Positions 33,790-42,351 of a DNA stretch of 64,000 nt are shown here, piece after piece. Position numbers and translations under genes: made by a program. The notes beneath the pieces were generated by a model that ran no database searches, was not told where the DNA came from, and worked only from the letters and a program-made list of their open reading frames with translations. The stretch comes from Erwinia sp. SLM-02 (lineage in GTDB: Bacteria > Pseudomonadota > Gammaproteobacteria > Enterobacterales > Enterobacteriaceae): the NCBI RefSeq assembly GCF_037450285.1, contig NZ_JAQISN010000001.1, forward strand, positions 620,001-684,000. The letters are read 5' to 3'. Every line of letters begins with the position of its first letter. Position 1 is the stretch's first letter.

Positions 33790-34518
33790 TTAGTGCGAAA
33801 GATAATGTGCAAACGCCTCGGTTTGCGGCTGTGTAAAGCGGCTGGCATCGCCCTGCTCGACGATGTACCCGTTTTCCATGTACACCACACGGCTGGCGGT
33901 TTTCCGCGCCACTTCCACTTCGTGGGTCACGATAACCTGAGTAATATTCGTCTGGGCAAGCTCGCGAATAATGCTGACGATCTGGGCGGTAATTTCCGGG
34001 TCCAGCGCCGCGGTGGGTTCATCGAACAGCAGTACCGCTGGCTCCATCATCAGCGCACGCGCAATCGCCACGCGCTGCTGCTGGCCGCCGGAAAGATGCA
34101 GCGGGAAGCGATCGGCAAAGGGCGTCAGGCGTAGGCGGTCGAGCAGTTTATTTGCCCGTTCATGCGCCTGCTCTTTATTCAGCCCCAGCACGCGGCACGG
34201 CGCTTCGATCAGGTTCTGCGTAACGGTCAGATGTGGCCAGAGATTGTACTGCTGGAAAACCATACCCACGTTCTGGCGCAGTTCACGAATAGCACCTTCA
34301 GAGGGGGGCTTACTGAAATCGAAGTGGTTACCGGCGATGTCCAGCGTACCGGAACGCGGCATCTCGAGCAGATTCAGCACGCGCAAGAGTGAGCTTTTCC
34401 CGGCACCGCTTGGCCCCAGCAGAACCAGCGTTTCGCCCTGTGGGCACGCCAGCTGTATGTCAAATAGCGCCTGGTGGGCACCGTAATAGCAGTTAATACC
34501 GTTTAGTTGAATACTCAT
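33790..34518 (-). CDS. artP: Arginine transport ATP-binding protein ArtP
   Basis: ArtP powers arginine import. The 242-residue ABC ATPase has Walker A GPSGAGKSS at about residue 36, Q-loop VFQQYNLWPHL, signature LSGGQQQR, Walker B AVLLFDEPTAALD and H-loop VTHEVE. The ATG at 34518 aligns with the E. coli start (SIQLNGINCYYGAHQ); an in-frame TTG at 34524 is less likely. It is the first gene of artPIQMJ. There is no clear Shine-Dalgarno, and an ARG-box-like sequence lies just upstream. Confidence 0.95.
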   Translation of the reverse strand: MSIQLNGINCYYGAHQALFDIQLACPQGETLVLLGPSGAGKSSLLRVLNLLEMPRSGTLDIAGNHFDFSKPPSEGAIRELRQNVGMVFQQYNLWPHLTVTQNLIEAPCRVLGLNKEQAHERANKLLDRLRLTPFADRFPLHLSGGQQQRVAIARALMMEPAVLLFDEPTAALDPEITAQIVSIIRELAQTNITQVIVTHEVEVARKTASRVVYMENGYIVEQGDASRFTQPQTEAFAHYLSH

Positions 34519-34528
34519 GCGCAAAAAG

Positions 34529-34542
34529 TGAATAGCAATTGA
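34529..34542. promoter_or_regulatory. Possible ArgR box upstream of artP
   Basis: TGAATAGCAATTGA matches nine of the ten conserved bases of the ARG box (TGAAT-N4-ATTCA), with G instead of C near the end. It is 11 bp upstream of the artP start. Known E. coli operators usually have two adjacent boxes; the neighbour at 34508-34521 is poor, so confidence is limited. Confidence 0.4.
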
Positions 34543-34733
34543 TGCCGCAAATCTTAACGTCGACAGAATAGTTATGCAATCATCGTGCGTTAAAATTTAT
34601 AAATGTTGGCGAGGTGATTAAAGCGTAGCACAAGATAGGGCAATGTTGCCGTATAACATCAAAAGCTTCGCTGTTGTTATGCAAATGTGTGAGTGAGATC
34701 GTGCCACCGGGTGTGGCGGCACGGTTGAGGTGG

Positions 34734-35270
34734 TTACTCTTCGAACTGCTGACGCAGTGAACCGCCGGTGATATGGGGCGCGGGGCCGAGATAGCGTATG
34801 TCGTCCACGGTCCAGCAGGTGCCTTCCCGCGCCATCAGGATTTCATCCTGCCATTGCAAACCCGGCTGACCGGCGCGAGCGAGGTTAACCCGTAGCGCAA
34901 TATTTCGGGCATCCGTGTTAGGGATGGTGGAAGAGTCGTTCACGCTGGCGGACGTGGCGCCGGCCGGAAGGCTGCTGAAGATATCACCCCGCAGTGCCGG
35001 TTTGGATGACGGCTGCCCGGCCTTGAGCAAATCCTGATACAGCGGGCCGCTAAGCCAGGGCCGGTACTGGGCCAACTGCTGCCCGTCAGGCACGCCCAGA
35101 GAAGGATGCTTTAAGCGGAGATCGTAGAATTTCTGCGCCACTTCGTCCGGGCCGCCGCTAATGCAGGGCGCGTTGCGCGAACCGATATCCTTATAAGCGG
35201 GTTCGACGGTGGTACAGGCGCTGAGTAACAGAGTCAGGGGAATAACAGCAGCAAAGACTTGGTATTTCAT
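34734..35270 (-). CDS. ybjP: YbjP lipoprotein
   Basis: YbjP is an envelope lipoprotein of unknown function. The 178-residue precursor has a lipobox LLSAC with Cys19, followed by TTVEPAYKDIGSRNAPCISGG. The conserved C-terminal half (STIPNTDARNIALRVNL, LQWQDEILMAREGTCWTVDDIRYLG) matches E. coli YbjP, and a central insertion makes it a few residues longer. It is divergent from ybjQ and precedes the art operon on the same strand. Confidence 0.9.
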   Translation of the reverse strand: MKYQVFAAVIPLTLLLSACTTVEPAYKDIGSRNAPCISGGPDEVAQKFYDLRLKHPSLGVPDGQQLAQYRPWLSGPLYQDLLKAGQPSSKPALRGDIFSSLPAGATSASVNDSSTIPNTDARNIALRVNLARAGQPGLQWQDEILMAREGTCWTVDDIRYLGPAPHITGGSLRQQFEE

Positions 35271-35366
35271 CTTGATTTCCTTATTGTTCAGCTAAGGCAA
35301 TGTTACCACTGACTGTATTTGTTCCTATTCACAGTTAGAGCGCTGTCATTTTACAAGGAGAGAGGC

Positions 35367-35690
35367 ATGAAGTTTTCCACTACCCCAACGCTGGAAGGGA
35401 ACCCGGTCGCTGACTATTGTGGTGTTGTTACCTCAGAGGTGATCCTGGGCGTGAATATTTTCCGTGATTTTTTTGCGGGCATTCGCGACATCGTTGGTGG
35501 CCGGGTTGGCTCTTACGAGAAAGAACTGGCTAAAGGGCGTAAAATTGCCTTTGAAGACCTGGAAAAACAGGCGAAAGCAATGGGGGCTGACGCCGTGGTT
35601 GGCGTCCATATCGGTTATGAAAGCGTCGGTAAGGACAAGATACTGATGGTACTGATTAGCGGCACCGCGGTGAAACTGAGCCGCCCATGA
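35367..35690 (+). CDS. ybjQ: YbjQ (UPF0145/DUF74) family protein
   Basis: A 107-residue cytosolic protein that forms pentamers in known structures; annotated in some databases as a putative heavy-metal-binding protein, function unproven. The sequence matches the family: MKFSTTPTLEG, VSE-type segment GVVTSEVILGVNIFRDFFAGIRDIVGGR, and MGADAVVGVHIGYES. AAGGAGAGAGG lies before the ATG at 35367. Its stop overlaps the amiD start (ATGA at 35687). Confidence 0.92.
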   Translation: MKFSTTPTLEGNPVADYCGVVTSEVILGVNIFRDFFAGIRDIVGGRVGSYEKELAKGRKIAFEDLEKQAKAMGADAVVGVHIGYESVGKDKILMVLISGTAVKLSRP

Positions 35691-36535
35691 CTCCGCTGTC
35701 TTTTATTCGCCCGCTGCTGGTGCTGCTGGCGATCTATTTGCTGACCTCAATTACGCCGCAGGGCCTGCATGAACAGCGGGGCTATACGGTGGACAGCCGT
35801 CAGGAAGCCTGGGGCGCGCGCCCGCGCATTAAAGTGCTGGTGATCCACTATACGGCAGGCGATTTCTCACCTTCGTTGAATACCCTGACCAACCACTCGG
35901 TGAGTGCGCATTATCTGCTGCCAGCTTCACCGCCGAAATTCGACGGGCAACCGCTGGTCTGGCGACTGGTGCCGGAGTCGATGCTGGCGTGGCATGCGGG
36001 GATCAGCTACTGGCAGGGCGCGACGCGGATCAACGATACCTCAATCGGCATTGAGCTGGAGAACCCCGGCTGGCGGCGGGTGGGCAAAGAGGCGGTCTTC
36101 GCACCGTTCCCTCCCGCGCAGATGGCCGCGCTGCTGCCGCTGGCGCGCGATATCGTGCAGCGCTACGGCATTCGTCCGCAGGATGTCGTTGCGCACAGCG
36201 ATATTGCGCCAATGCGTAAGCAGGATCCTGGCCCGCTGTTTCCCTGGCAATGGCTGGCGGAGCAGGGCGTGGGTGCCTGGCCCGATGCGGATCGGGTGGC
36301 GTTTTATCTCGGCAATCGCTCACCGGCGCAGCGCGTAGATAAAAGTAAACTGCTCGGCCTGCTGGCAGGTTACGGCTATGAGGTCACGCCGCAGATGACG
36401 CCGTATCAGCAGCAGGTGCTGATCGCGGCGTTTCAGATGCACTTCCGTCAGAGCGACTATCGCGGATTTGCCGATGCGGAAACCGAAGCTATCGCTGCGG
36501 CGCTGGTTGAAAAATACGGGTCGGGTTCGGGTTAA
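35687..36535 (+). CDS. amiD: N-acetylmuramoyl-L-alanine amidase AmiD, without lipobox
   Basis: AmiD is a zinc amidase (amidase_2/PGRP fold) that cleaves the MurNAc-L-Ala bond, including 1,6-anhydro products. The 282 residues show VIHYTAGDF (zinc His54), the LAWHAGISYWQG and SIGIELENPGW segments, VVAHSDIAPMRKQDPGPLFPW with the other zinc and catalytic residues, and a C-terminal peptidoglycan-binding-like helix domain. E. coli AmiD is an outer-membrane lipoprotein. Here the N-terminal hydrophobic segment (FIRPLLVLLAIYLLTSITP) contains no cysteine, so it should be anchored or secreted differently. The start overlaps the ybjQ stop. Confidence 0.92.
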   Translation: MTPLSFIRPLLVLLAIYLLTSITPQGLHEQRGYTVDSRQEAWGARPRIKVLVIHYTAGDFSPSLNTLTNHSVSAHYLLPASPPKFDGQPLVWRLVPESMLAWHAGISYWQGATRINDTSIGIELENPGWRRVGKEAVFAPFPPAQMAALLPLARDIVQRYGIRPQDVVAHSDIAPMRKQDPGPLFPWQWLAEQGVGAWPDADRVAFYLGNRSPAQRVDKSKLLGLLAGYGYEVTPQMTPYQQQVLIAAFQMHFRQSDYRGFADAETEAIAAALVEKYGSGSG

Positions 36536-36579
36536 TAACGACCCACAGACCGGCATTACTATCGCCGGGCCTGGATCAA

Positions 36580-37584
36580 TCAATGCTGCTTTAAAAAAGC
36601 CTGCCATTCATTAACGAGGGTTTGCAGCGCGTTGCGGTCAACGTCCAGATGGGTGACCAGCCGCGTGACCGGACCCGGGCTGAGCAGGATGCCACGCTCG
36701 CGCATCCACGGCCCCAGCGTCGCTATTTGTTCTTCCGGCAGGCGCAGGAACAGCATGTTGGTATCGTGACGCGTCACCTCCACGCCGATATCCCGCAGCG
36801 CACCGGCCAGCCAGGCGGCATTCTCATGATCTTCCCGCAGGCGTTCGATGTTGTGCTGCAGAGCATAGCGCCCGGCTGCGGCAAGAATACCCGCCTGGCG
36901 CAGGCCGCCGCCGGTCATTTTCCGCCAGCGGCGCGCGCGCTGAATAAATTCCGCGCTGCCGCACAGCAGGGAGCCGACCGGCGCGCCCAGCCCTTTCGAC
37001 AGGCAGATGGTTAACGTGTCGCAGTAGCGGCTGATTTCTTCCAGCGGCACGTTCAGCGCCACGGCCGCATTGAAGATGCGTGCGCCGTCAATATGCAGCG
37101 CCAGCCCGCGCTGGCGGGTAAATTCCCACGCCTGCTGCAGATAGCTCAGCGGCAGCACTTTGCCGTTGTGGGTATTTTCCAGGCTCAGCAGGCGGGTCAT
37201 GGCAAAATGCAGGTCGTCAGGCTTGATGAACTGTGCAACGACATCCAGCGGCAGCGTACCGTCAGCCGCGGCAGAAATAGGCTGTGGCTGGATGCTGCCG
37301 AGCACCGCCGCGCCGCCGGCTTCGTATTTGTAGTTATGGGCCAGTTGCCCGACGATGTACTCTTCGCCGCGCTGGCAGTGGCAGAGCAGCGCCACCAGGT
37401 TGGCCTGCGTGCCGGTCGGCAGAAACAACGCCGCCTCTTTGCCGCTGAGCGCAGCCGCTTCCGCCTCCAGCAGATTCACCGTCGGGTCATCACCGTAAAC
37501 GTCATCGCCGGTTTCAGCGGACATCATTGCCGTGAGCATTGCCTGGCTCGGACGTGTTACGGTATCACTACGCAGATCGATCAC
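36580..37584 (-). CDS. ltaE: Low-specificity L-threonine aldolase LtaE
   Basis: LtaE is a PLP enzyme splitting L-threonine and L-allo-threonine to glycine and acetaldehyde. The 334 residues begin MIDLRSDTVTRPS and include DDVYGDDPTVN, the HIDGARIFNA aspartate segment and the PLP-lysine motif LSKGLGAPVGSLLCGS. It follows poxB on the same strand after a 62-bp gap with a hairpin. In E. coli ybjS and ybjT lie between amiD and ltaE; they are absent here. Confidence 0.95.
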   Translation of the reverse strand: MIDLRSDTVTRPSQAMLTAMMSAETGDDVYGDDPTVNLLEAEAAALSGKEAALFLPTGTQANLVALLCHCQRGEEYIVGQLAHNYKYEAGGAAVLGSIQPQPISAAADGTLPLDVVAQFIKPDDLHFAMTRLLSLENTHNGKVLPLSYLQQAWEFTRQRGLALHIDGARIFNAAVALNVPLEEISRYCDTLTICLSKGLGAPVGSLLCGSAEFIQRARRWRKMTGGGLRQAGILAAAGRYALQHNIERLREDHENAAWLAGALRDIGVEVTRHDTNMLFLRLPEEQIATLGPWMRERGILLSPGPVTRLVTHLDVDRNALQTLVNEWQAFLKQH

Positions 37585-37609
37585 ATTTGCTCTCCTCTAC
37601 CCATGAAAA

Positions 37610-37627
37610 CGGGCGCCGCAGCGCCCG
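37610..37627 (-). terminator. Hairpin between poxB and ltaE
   Basis: CGGGCGC (37610-37616) and GCGCCCG (37621-37627) with a four-base loop. On the minus strand TTTTC follows, so it may be a weak intrinsic terminator that reduces transcription from poxB into ltaE. Confidence 0.55.
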
Positions 37628-37646
37628 AAAATAACGACAATTCTTT

Positions 37647-39368
37647 TTACCTCAGCCAGTTAGTTTTTGCCAGCTCAACCACTTCATCACCCCGGCCATT
37701 AATAATCGCCCGCAGCATATACAGACTGAAGCCTTTGGCCTGCTCCATTTTAATTTGCGGAGGCATCGCCAGCTCTTCTTTCGCGGTCACCACATCCACC
37801 AGCGCCGGACCATCGTGTGCAAACGCCTGCTGAAGCGCGGCATCAAGATCGGACGCCCGCTCCACGCGGATCCCTTTGACCCCGCAGGCCTCTGCGATGG
37901 CGGCAAAGTTGGGATTATGCAGCTCGGTGCCGTCGGTCATGTAGCCACCGGCTTTCATTTCCATGGCGACAAAGCCCAGCACGCTGTTGTTAAACACCAC
38001 GATTTTTACCGGCAGTTTAAGCTGCGCCAGCGAGAGGAAATCGCCCATCAGCATACTGAAACCGCCGTCCCCGCACAGGGCGATAACCTGCCGCTGAGGA
38101 TCGATGGCCTGTGCACCGAGCGCTTGGGGCATGGCGTTCGCCATGGATCCGTGGCTGAACGATCCCAGCAGGCGGCGTTTACCGTTCATTTTCAGATAGC
38201 GGGCCGCCCACACGGTGGGGGTGCCGACGTCACAGCTGAAAATGGCGTTCTCATCGGCGAACCGGCTGACCTGCTGCGCAAGATACTGAGGATGGATCGC
38301 CTGTTTATCATTGGCGGTGGCCAGATCGTCAAGATCCTTACGGGTTTCGGTATAGTGTTTCAGGGCTTTGTCGAGGAACCCACGCTCGTTTTTGAGCGTC
38401 AGCTGCGGCAGTAGCTCAGTCAGCGTGGCTTTGATATCACCGACCAGCGCCATATTCACGTGGCTGTGGCTGCCGAGGCTGCCGGGATTAATATCAATCT
38501 GAATAATCTGTGCTTCAGGTGGATAAAAAGCACGGTACGGGAACTGGCTGCCGAGTACCACCAGCGTATCGGCGTTCATCATCGCGTGATATCCGGATGA
38601 AAAACCGATCAGGCCGGTCATGCCCACGTCATAAGGATTGTCGTACTCAATGTGTTCTTTGCCGCGCAGGGCGTGAACGACAGGCGCTTTCAGCGTTTCG
38701 GCCAGCTTCACGACCTCCGCATGCGCACCGGCACAGCCGCTGCCGCACAGCAGGGTAATATTGCTGGCTGCGTTGAGCTGCTCTGCCAGCGCGGAGAGCT
38801 GATCGGCAGCCGGACGCACCAGCGGCTGCTGCGGCGGATACCAGGCCTCGCTGGCGCCTTCCGGGGCTGGCTGAAGGGCGACGTCTCCCGGCAGGACCAC
38901 CACCGAGACACCGCGATTCAGTATTGCTTTACGCATGGCGATGCCCAGTACCTGCGGCAGCTGCTCGGGATTCGACACCAGTTCGCAGTAGTGGCTGCAT
39001 TCGCGGAACAGCTCCTGGGGATGCGTTTCCTGAAAATAGTTACTGCCAATTTCACTGGAGGGGATATGCGCGGCAATCGCCAGTACAGGAACGTGGTTGC
39101 GGTGACAGTCAAACAGACCGTTAATCAAATGCAGGTTTCCAGGACCACAAGAACCGGCACAGACCGCCAGTTCACCGGTCAGATGTGCCTCTGCGCCGGC
39201 GGCAAACGCCGCGACCTCTTCATGGCGGGTGGGCATCCAGCGAATGGTTCCCATACGGTTCAGGCTGTCACTCAGTCCATTAAGCGAATCACCGGTCACG
39301 CCCCAGATGCGTTTCACACCCGCATTCTCAAGGGTTTTTGCGACCAGTGCCGCAACAGTTTGCTTCAT
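37647..39368 (-). CDS. poxB: Pyruvate dehydrogenase (quinone) PoxB
   Basis: PoxB is a peripheral membrane flavoenzyme that oxidises pyruvate to acetate and CO2 and feeds electrons to ubiquinone, mainly in stationary phase. The 573 residues carry the ThDP-enzyme layout: GVTGDSLNGLSDSLN, catalytic Glu in MPTRHEEVAAFAAGAEAHLTG, FAD domain, and C-terminal ThDP motif ALCGDGGFSMLMGDFLSLAQ with NNS. The C-terminal ~20 residues form the lipid-binding amphipathic helix. In E. coli poxB is sigma-S-dependent and is followed by ltaE, the same order as here. Confidence 0.96.
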   Translation of the reverse strand: MKQTVAALVAKTLENAGVKRIWGVTGDSLNGLSDSLNRMGTIRWMPTRHEEVAAFAAGAEAHLTGELAVCAGSCGPGNLHLINGLFDCHRNHVPVLAIAAHIPSSEIGSNYFQETHPQELFRECSHYCELVSNPEQLPQVLGIAMRKAILNRGVSVVVLPGDVALQPAPEGASEAWYPPQQPLVRPAADQLSALAEQLNAASNITLLCGSGCAGAHAEVVKLAETLKAPVVHALRGKEHIEYDNPYDVGMTGLIGFSSGYHAMMNADTLVVLGSQFPYRAFYPPEAQIIQIDINPGSLGSHSHVNMALVGDIKATLTELLPQLTLKNERGFLDKALKHYTETRKDLDDLATANDKQAIHPQYLAQQVSRFADENAIFSCDVGTPTVWAARYLKMNGKRRLLGSFSHGSMANAMPQALGAQAIDPQRQVIALCGDGGFSMLMGDFLSLAQLKLPVKIVVFNNSVLGFVAMEMKAGGYMTDGTELHNPNFAAIAEACGVKGIRVERASDLDAALQQAFAHDGPALVDVVTAKEELAMPPQIKMEQAKGFSLYMLRAIINGRGDEVVELAKTNWLR

Positions 39369-39489
39369 GCATTCCTCCTCGTCAGCACGTTCGATTGATA
39401 AATTCCGGGATTAACTGCTGGCAAAAGCATAGTTGAAGGCGGGCAGGATAGGGGAAGCGTGTGCAACAAGCTGTTTCACACGCTCCGGT

Positions 39490-40488
39490 TTAGCAGAGGA
39501 CGATATCGCCCTGTGGCTGGCAGCTGCAGGCCAGCACGTAACCCTGCGCAATCTCTTCTTCGGTCAGCGTCAGCGTACTGCTGGTGGTGTAGTTACCGCT
39601 GGCGACACGCGTTTTACAGCAGCCGCAGACGCCCGCCCGACATACGGCGGTGACGGGCAGGTGATGGGCTTCCATAGCGGCCAGCAGCGACCAGCCTGCG
39701 GGGAATGAAGCGGCCCGGGAAAGTAGCGGACTGCTCAGTGTGAGGGTGGCTTTTGCTTCCGGTGAAGGTTCATCGGGAGGGATGGCGGTACCGGGGGTAA
39801 ATCGCTCTGTCAGGATTTGCCTGGCACCCAGAACGGCGGCATCATTTTCCATCAGCACCATATAGGGCTGAGGCCCACAGATCATCACCGTTGCGTCAGC
39901 GATATCCGGGGCTAATGATGCCAGTCGCATCCGGTCCAGCCGCCCGGGCAGCATCCCCGCTGCGGGCTGATTTTCAGCCAGAATCGTCAGTTTCAGCCAG
40001 GGCTGCATGGATGCAAGTTCGCCGGCAAAGATCACATCGTTAGCGGAGCGCACGCTGTAAACCAACCGCACGCCGCATTCCGGGCGGTGCTGCCGCAGCC
40101 AGCGGCACATGGACATCACCGGCGTAATACCGCAGCCTGCCGCCAGAAACAGATAATTTGCGGCCGGATACCGTTCGCAGCTGAAATCGCCCTGGGGATC
40201 GGACAGCCAGACGTTATCGCCAGGCTTCAGCCGCTGAGTCAGCCAGCCGGAAGCTTTACCGTCGGCAATATGGCGAACGGTCAGCGTAATCAGCTCGCTC
40301 TGGCCGGGGGTTGAGGAAAGGGTATAAGCACGGACTTCTTCTCCGCCACCGATGCTGACCAGCGCATACTGCCCCGCCTGCCAGCGGTAAAAGTCATGAT
40401 TAATTAACGCGATGGTCCAGACGTCCGGCGTTTCCTGATGCAGGTGGTGAACCTGCATCCGCCACTGACACAGGGGATGCATGTTCAT
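39490..40488 (-). CDS. hcr: NADH oxidoreductase Hcr
   Basis: Hcr reduces the hybrid cluster protein Hcp with NADH. The 332 residues show an N-terminal FAD domain (RAYTLSSTP), NAD domain (FLAAGCGITPVMSM, MICGPQPYM), and a C-terminal [2Fe-2S] ferredoxin domain (CRAGVCGCCKTRV and LACSCQP). It starts three bases after the hcp stop codon, so it is co-transcribed. Its expression should follow the hcp regulatory region. Confidence 0.94.
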   Translation of the reverse strand: MNMHPLCQWRMQVHHLHQETPDVWTIALINHDFYRWQAGQYALVSIGGGEEVRAYTLSSTPGQSELITLTVRHIADGKASGWLTQRLKPGDNVWLSDPQGDFSCERYPAANYLFLAAGCGITPVMSMCRWLRQHRPECGVRLVYSVRSANDVIFAGELASMQPWLKLTILAENQPAAGMLPGRLDRMRLASLAPDIADATVMICGPQPYMVLMENDAAVLGARQILTERFTPGTAIPPDEPSPEAKATLTLSSPLLSRAASFPAGWSLLAAMEAHHLPVTAVCRAGVCGCCKTRVASGNYTTSSTLTLTEEEIAQGYVLACSCQPQGDIVLC

Positions 40489-40491
40489 AAT

Positions 40492-42144
40492 TTATACTCC
40501 TTCGCCCAGAGCAACGGCCATATCCTGTTCAGCGCTGCTCACCGGCAGCAGCCCAAACTGTTCGTTGAGGATGGCCAGCAGATTTTCCGTCAGGAAGGCC
40601 GGCACGGTCGGGCCGGTGCGCACGTTTCTCACCCCAAGCGCCAGCAGCGTCAGCAGCACCACAATCGCCTTTTGCTCAAACCAGGAGAGCATCAGCGACA
40701 GCGGCAGGTCGTTCACGCCGCAGTTAAGTTTTTCGGCCAGCTTCACCGCCAGCATAATTGCCGAGTAGCTGTCATTGCACTGGCCGACATCCAGCAGGCG
40801 CGGTAGTCCTTCAATGGTGCCGAAGTCGAGTTTGTTAAAGCGATATTTTCCGCAGCCGAGCGTCATAATCAGCGCGTCTTTCGGTGCTGCCAGCGCGAGT
40901 TCGGTGTAATAACTGCGCTGGTCGCGGCTGCCGTCGCAGCCGCCTATCACAAACACATGGCGTAGCTTTTTACGGCTGACCAGGTCAATAACGCTGTCGC
41001 ACGCATCCTGTAACACTTTCCGGCCGAAACCGACGGTGATCTCATGCGGAATTTCACTGTAGGGAAATCCCGGCATCGACAGCGCCTGATCAATCACGGC
41101 TGTAAAATCATCGCCTGAAACGTGGTTGACGCCCGGCCAGCCGACGATGCTGCGGGTCCAGATGCGCTGCTGATAATCGCCCACGGTGGGATCGATAATA
41201 CAGTTAGAGGTCATGATGACCGGGCCGGGAAAACGGGCAAACTCGGTCTGCTGATTCTGCCAGCCGCTGCCGTAGTTGCCGACCAGATGCGGGTGTTTTT
41301 TCAGTTCCGGATAGCCGTGGGCCGGCAGCATCTCGCCGTGGGTATAGACGTTGATGCCCTTGCCAGCAGTCTGTTCGAGCAGTAGCTGGAGGTCTTTCAG
41401 GTCGTGGCCGGAAATCAGAATTGCTTTGCCGGCAACCGGGCGGACATTCACCGTCGTCGGTTGTGGATCGCCGTAGACGCTGGTTTGCGCCTCATCCAGC
41501 ATGCCCATGATGGTGAAGTTCATTTTGCCGATTTGCATGGCGCAGTCGACCAGTTTCGCACTGTCGTCAGGGTGAGTGCCCAGCCAGGCCATGATCTGGT
41601 GATACTGAGCGTAAACATCATTGTCGAAACGGCCGTGGACGTGGGCATGCTCCATGTAGGCCGCGGCCCCCTTCAGGCCGTACAGGCACAGCAGACGTAA
41701 GCCGAGGATGTCGGGGTGCGTATTCGCATCGCGCAGGGCAAACTGCGCGGCCTGCTGCTGCAGAACGCTGACGTCGTGGCTTTCCAGTGCCAGATTTGCC
41801 AGCGGATGCTGCGGTGCCGCGCGACCGGCAACCTGCTCGCAGCGAAGGCGCAGCGCTTCACGCAGATGAATCGCTTCGAAGGCATAATCAATAATACGTT
41901 GGGAATCAAAGTTGACGTTGGTCAGCGTGGAGAAAAAAGCGCGTGGGGAGAAGCTGTCGACCTGATGATCGATGATCCCCAGGCTACGCGCTTCCAGCGC
42001 CCATGCCGACAGCCCTTGTAGAACGGCGACCAGCAGATCCTGCAGATCGGAGGTTTCTGCGGTTTTACCACACATGCCCTGTGCATATGCGCAGCCGTCC
42101 CCGGCTGGCGTACGCATGGTTTGCTCACATTGAATACAAAACAT
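40492..42144 (-). CDS. hcp: Hydroxylamine reductase / hybrid cluster protein Hcp
   Basis: Hcp holds an Fe-S-O hybrid cluster and acts as a high-affinity NO reductase and protein S-nitrosylase; in vitro it reduces hydroxylamine. The 550 residues have the class II N-terminal cysteine pattern C3-X2-C6-X11-C18-X6-C25, then hybrid-cluster ligands in the C-terminal half (the GGCDG, TLGCGKY and DVGQCND segments). It is preceded by an NsrR-like operator and an FNR-like site. The neighbouring aqpZ and ybjE (lysO) of E. coli are missing. Confidence 0.95.
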   Translation of the reverse strand: MFCIQCEQTMRTPAGDGCAYAQGMCGKTAETSDLQDLLVAVLQGLSAWALEARSLGIIDHQVDSFSPRAFFSTLTNVNFDSQRIIDYAFEAIHLREALRLRCEQVAGRAAPQHPLANLALESHDVSVLQQQAAQFALRDANTHPDILGLRLLCLYGLKGAAAYMEHAHVHGRFDNDVYAQYHQIMAWLGTHPDDSAKLVDCAMQIGKMNFTIMGMLDEAQTSVYGDPQPTTVNVRPVAGKAILISGHDLKDLQLLLEQTAGKGINVYTHGEMLPAHGYPELKKHPHLVGNYGSGWQNQQTEFARFPGPVIMTSNCIIDPTVGDYQQRIWTRSIVGWPGVNHVSGDDFTAVIDQALSMPGFPYSEIPHEITVGFGRKVLQDACDSVIDLVSRKKLRHVFVIGGCDGSRDQRSYYTELALAAPKDALIMTLGCGKYRFNKLDFGTIEGLPRLLDVGQCNDSYSAIMLAVKLAEKLNCGVNDLPLSLMLSWFEQKAIVVLLTLLALGVRNVRTGPTVPAFLTENLLAILNEQFGLLPVSSAEQDMAVALGEGV

Positions 42145-42158
42145 GGTCTCATCCTTAT

Positions 42159-42181
42159 AAGATGTATTTTAAATGCACCTT
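42159..42181 (-). promoter_or_regulatory. NsrR operator upstream of hcp-hcr
   Basis: An imperfect 23-bp palindrome, AAGATGTATTT then T then AAATGCACCTT, matches the NsrR consensus of AAGATGCATTT-like inverted halves. It lies 14 bp upstream of the hcp start codon, so bound NsrR would block transcription or elongation until NO is sensed. This regulation is known for E. coli hcp; here it is read from the sequence. Confidence 0.8.
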
Positions 42182-42238
42182 ATGAAAGATCGTCCTGCGG
42201 GTGATTGCAAGCGCTTCGCCTGCTAATCCGATATCGGC

Positions 42239-42252
42239 TTGATCTGGCTCAA
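42239..42252. promoter_or_regulatory. FNR-like site upstream of hcp
   Basis: TTGATCTGGCTCAA matches nine of ten conserved bases of the FNR box (TTGAT-N4-ATCAA). Its centre lies about 101 bp before the hcp start codon, a place consistent with class II activation if transcription starts near 42205. E. coli hcp is FNR-activated. Confidence 0.65.
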
Positions 42253-42351
42253 TATCATACCTGAATGAAAATAGTAGTAATCTGCATTCAGTTCCTTGAC
42301 CTGCCGCTTTCCCCCGACCATTCTCATTAAAACGGACGGAGTGAGGCGGAT

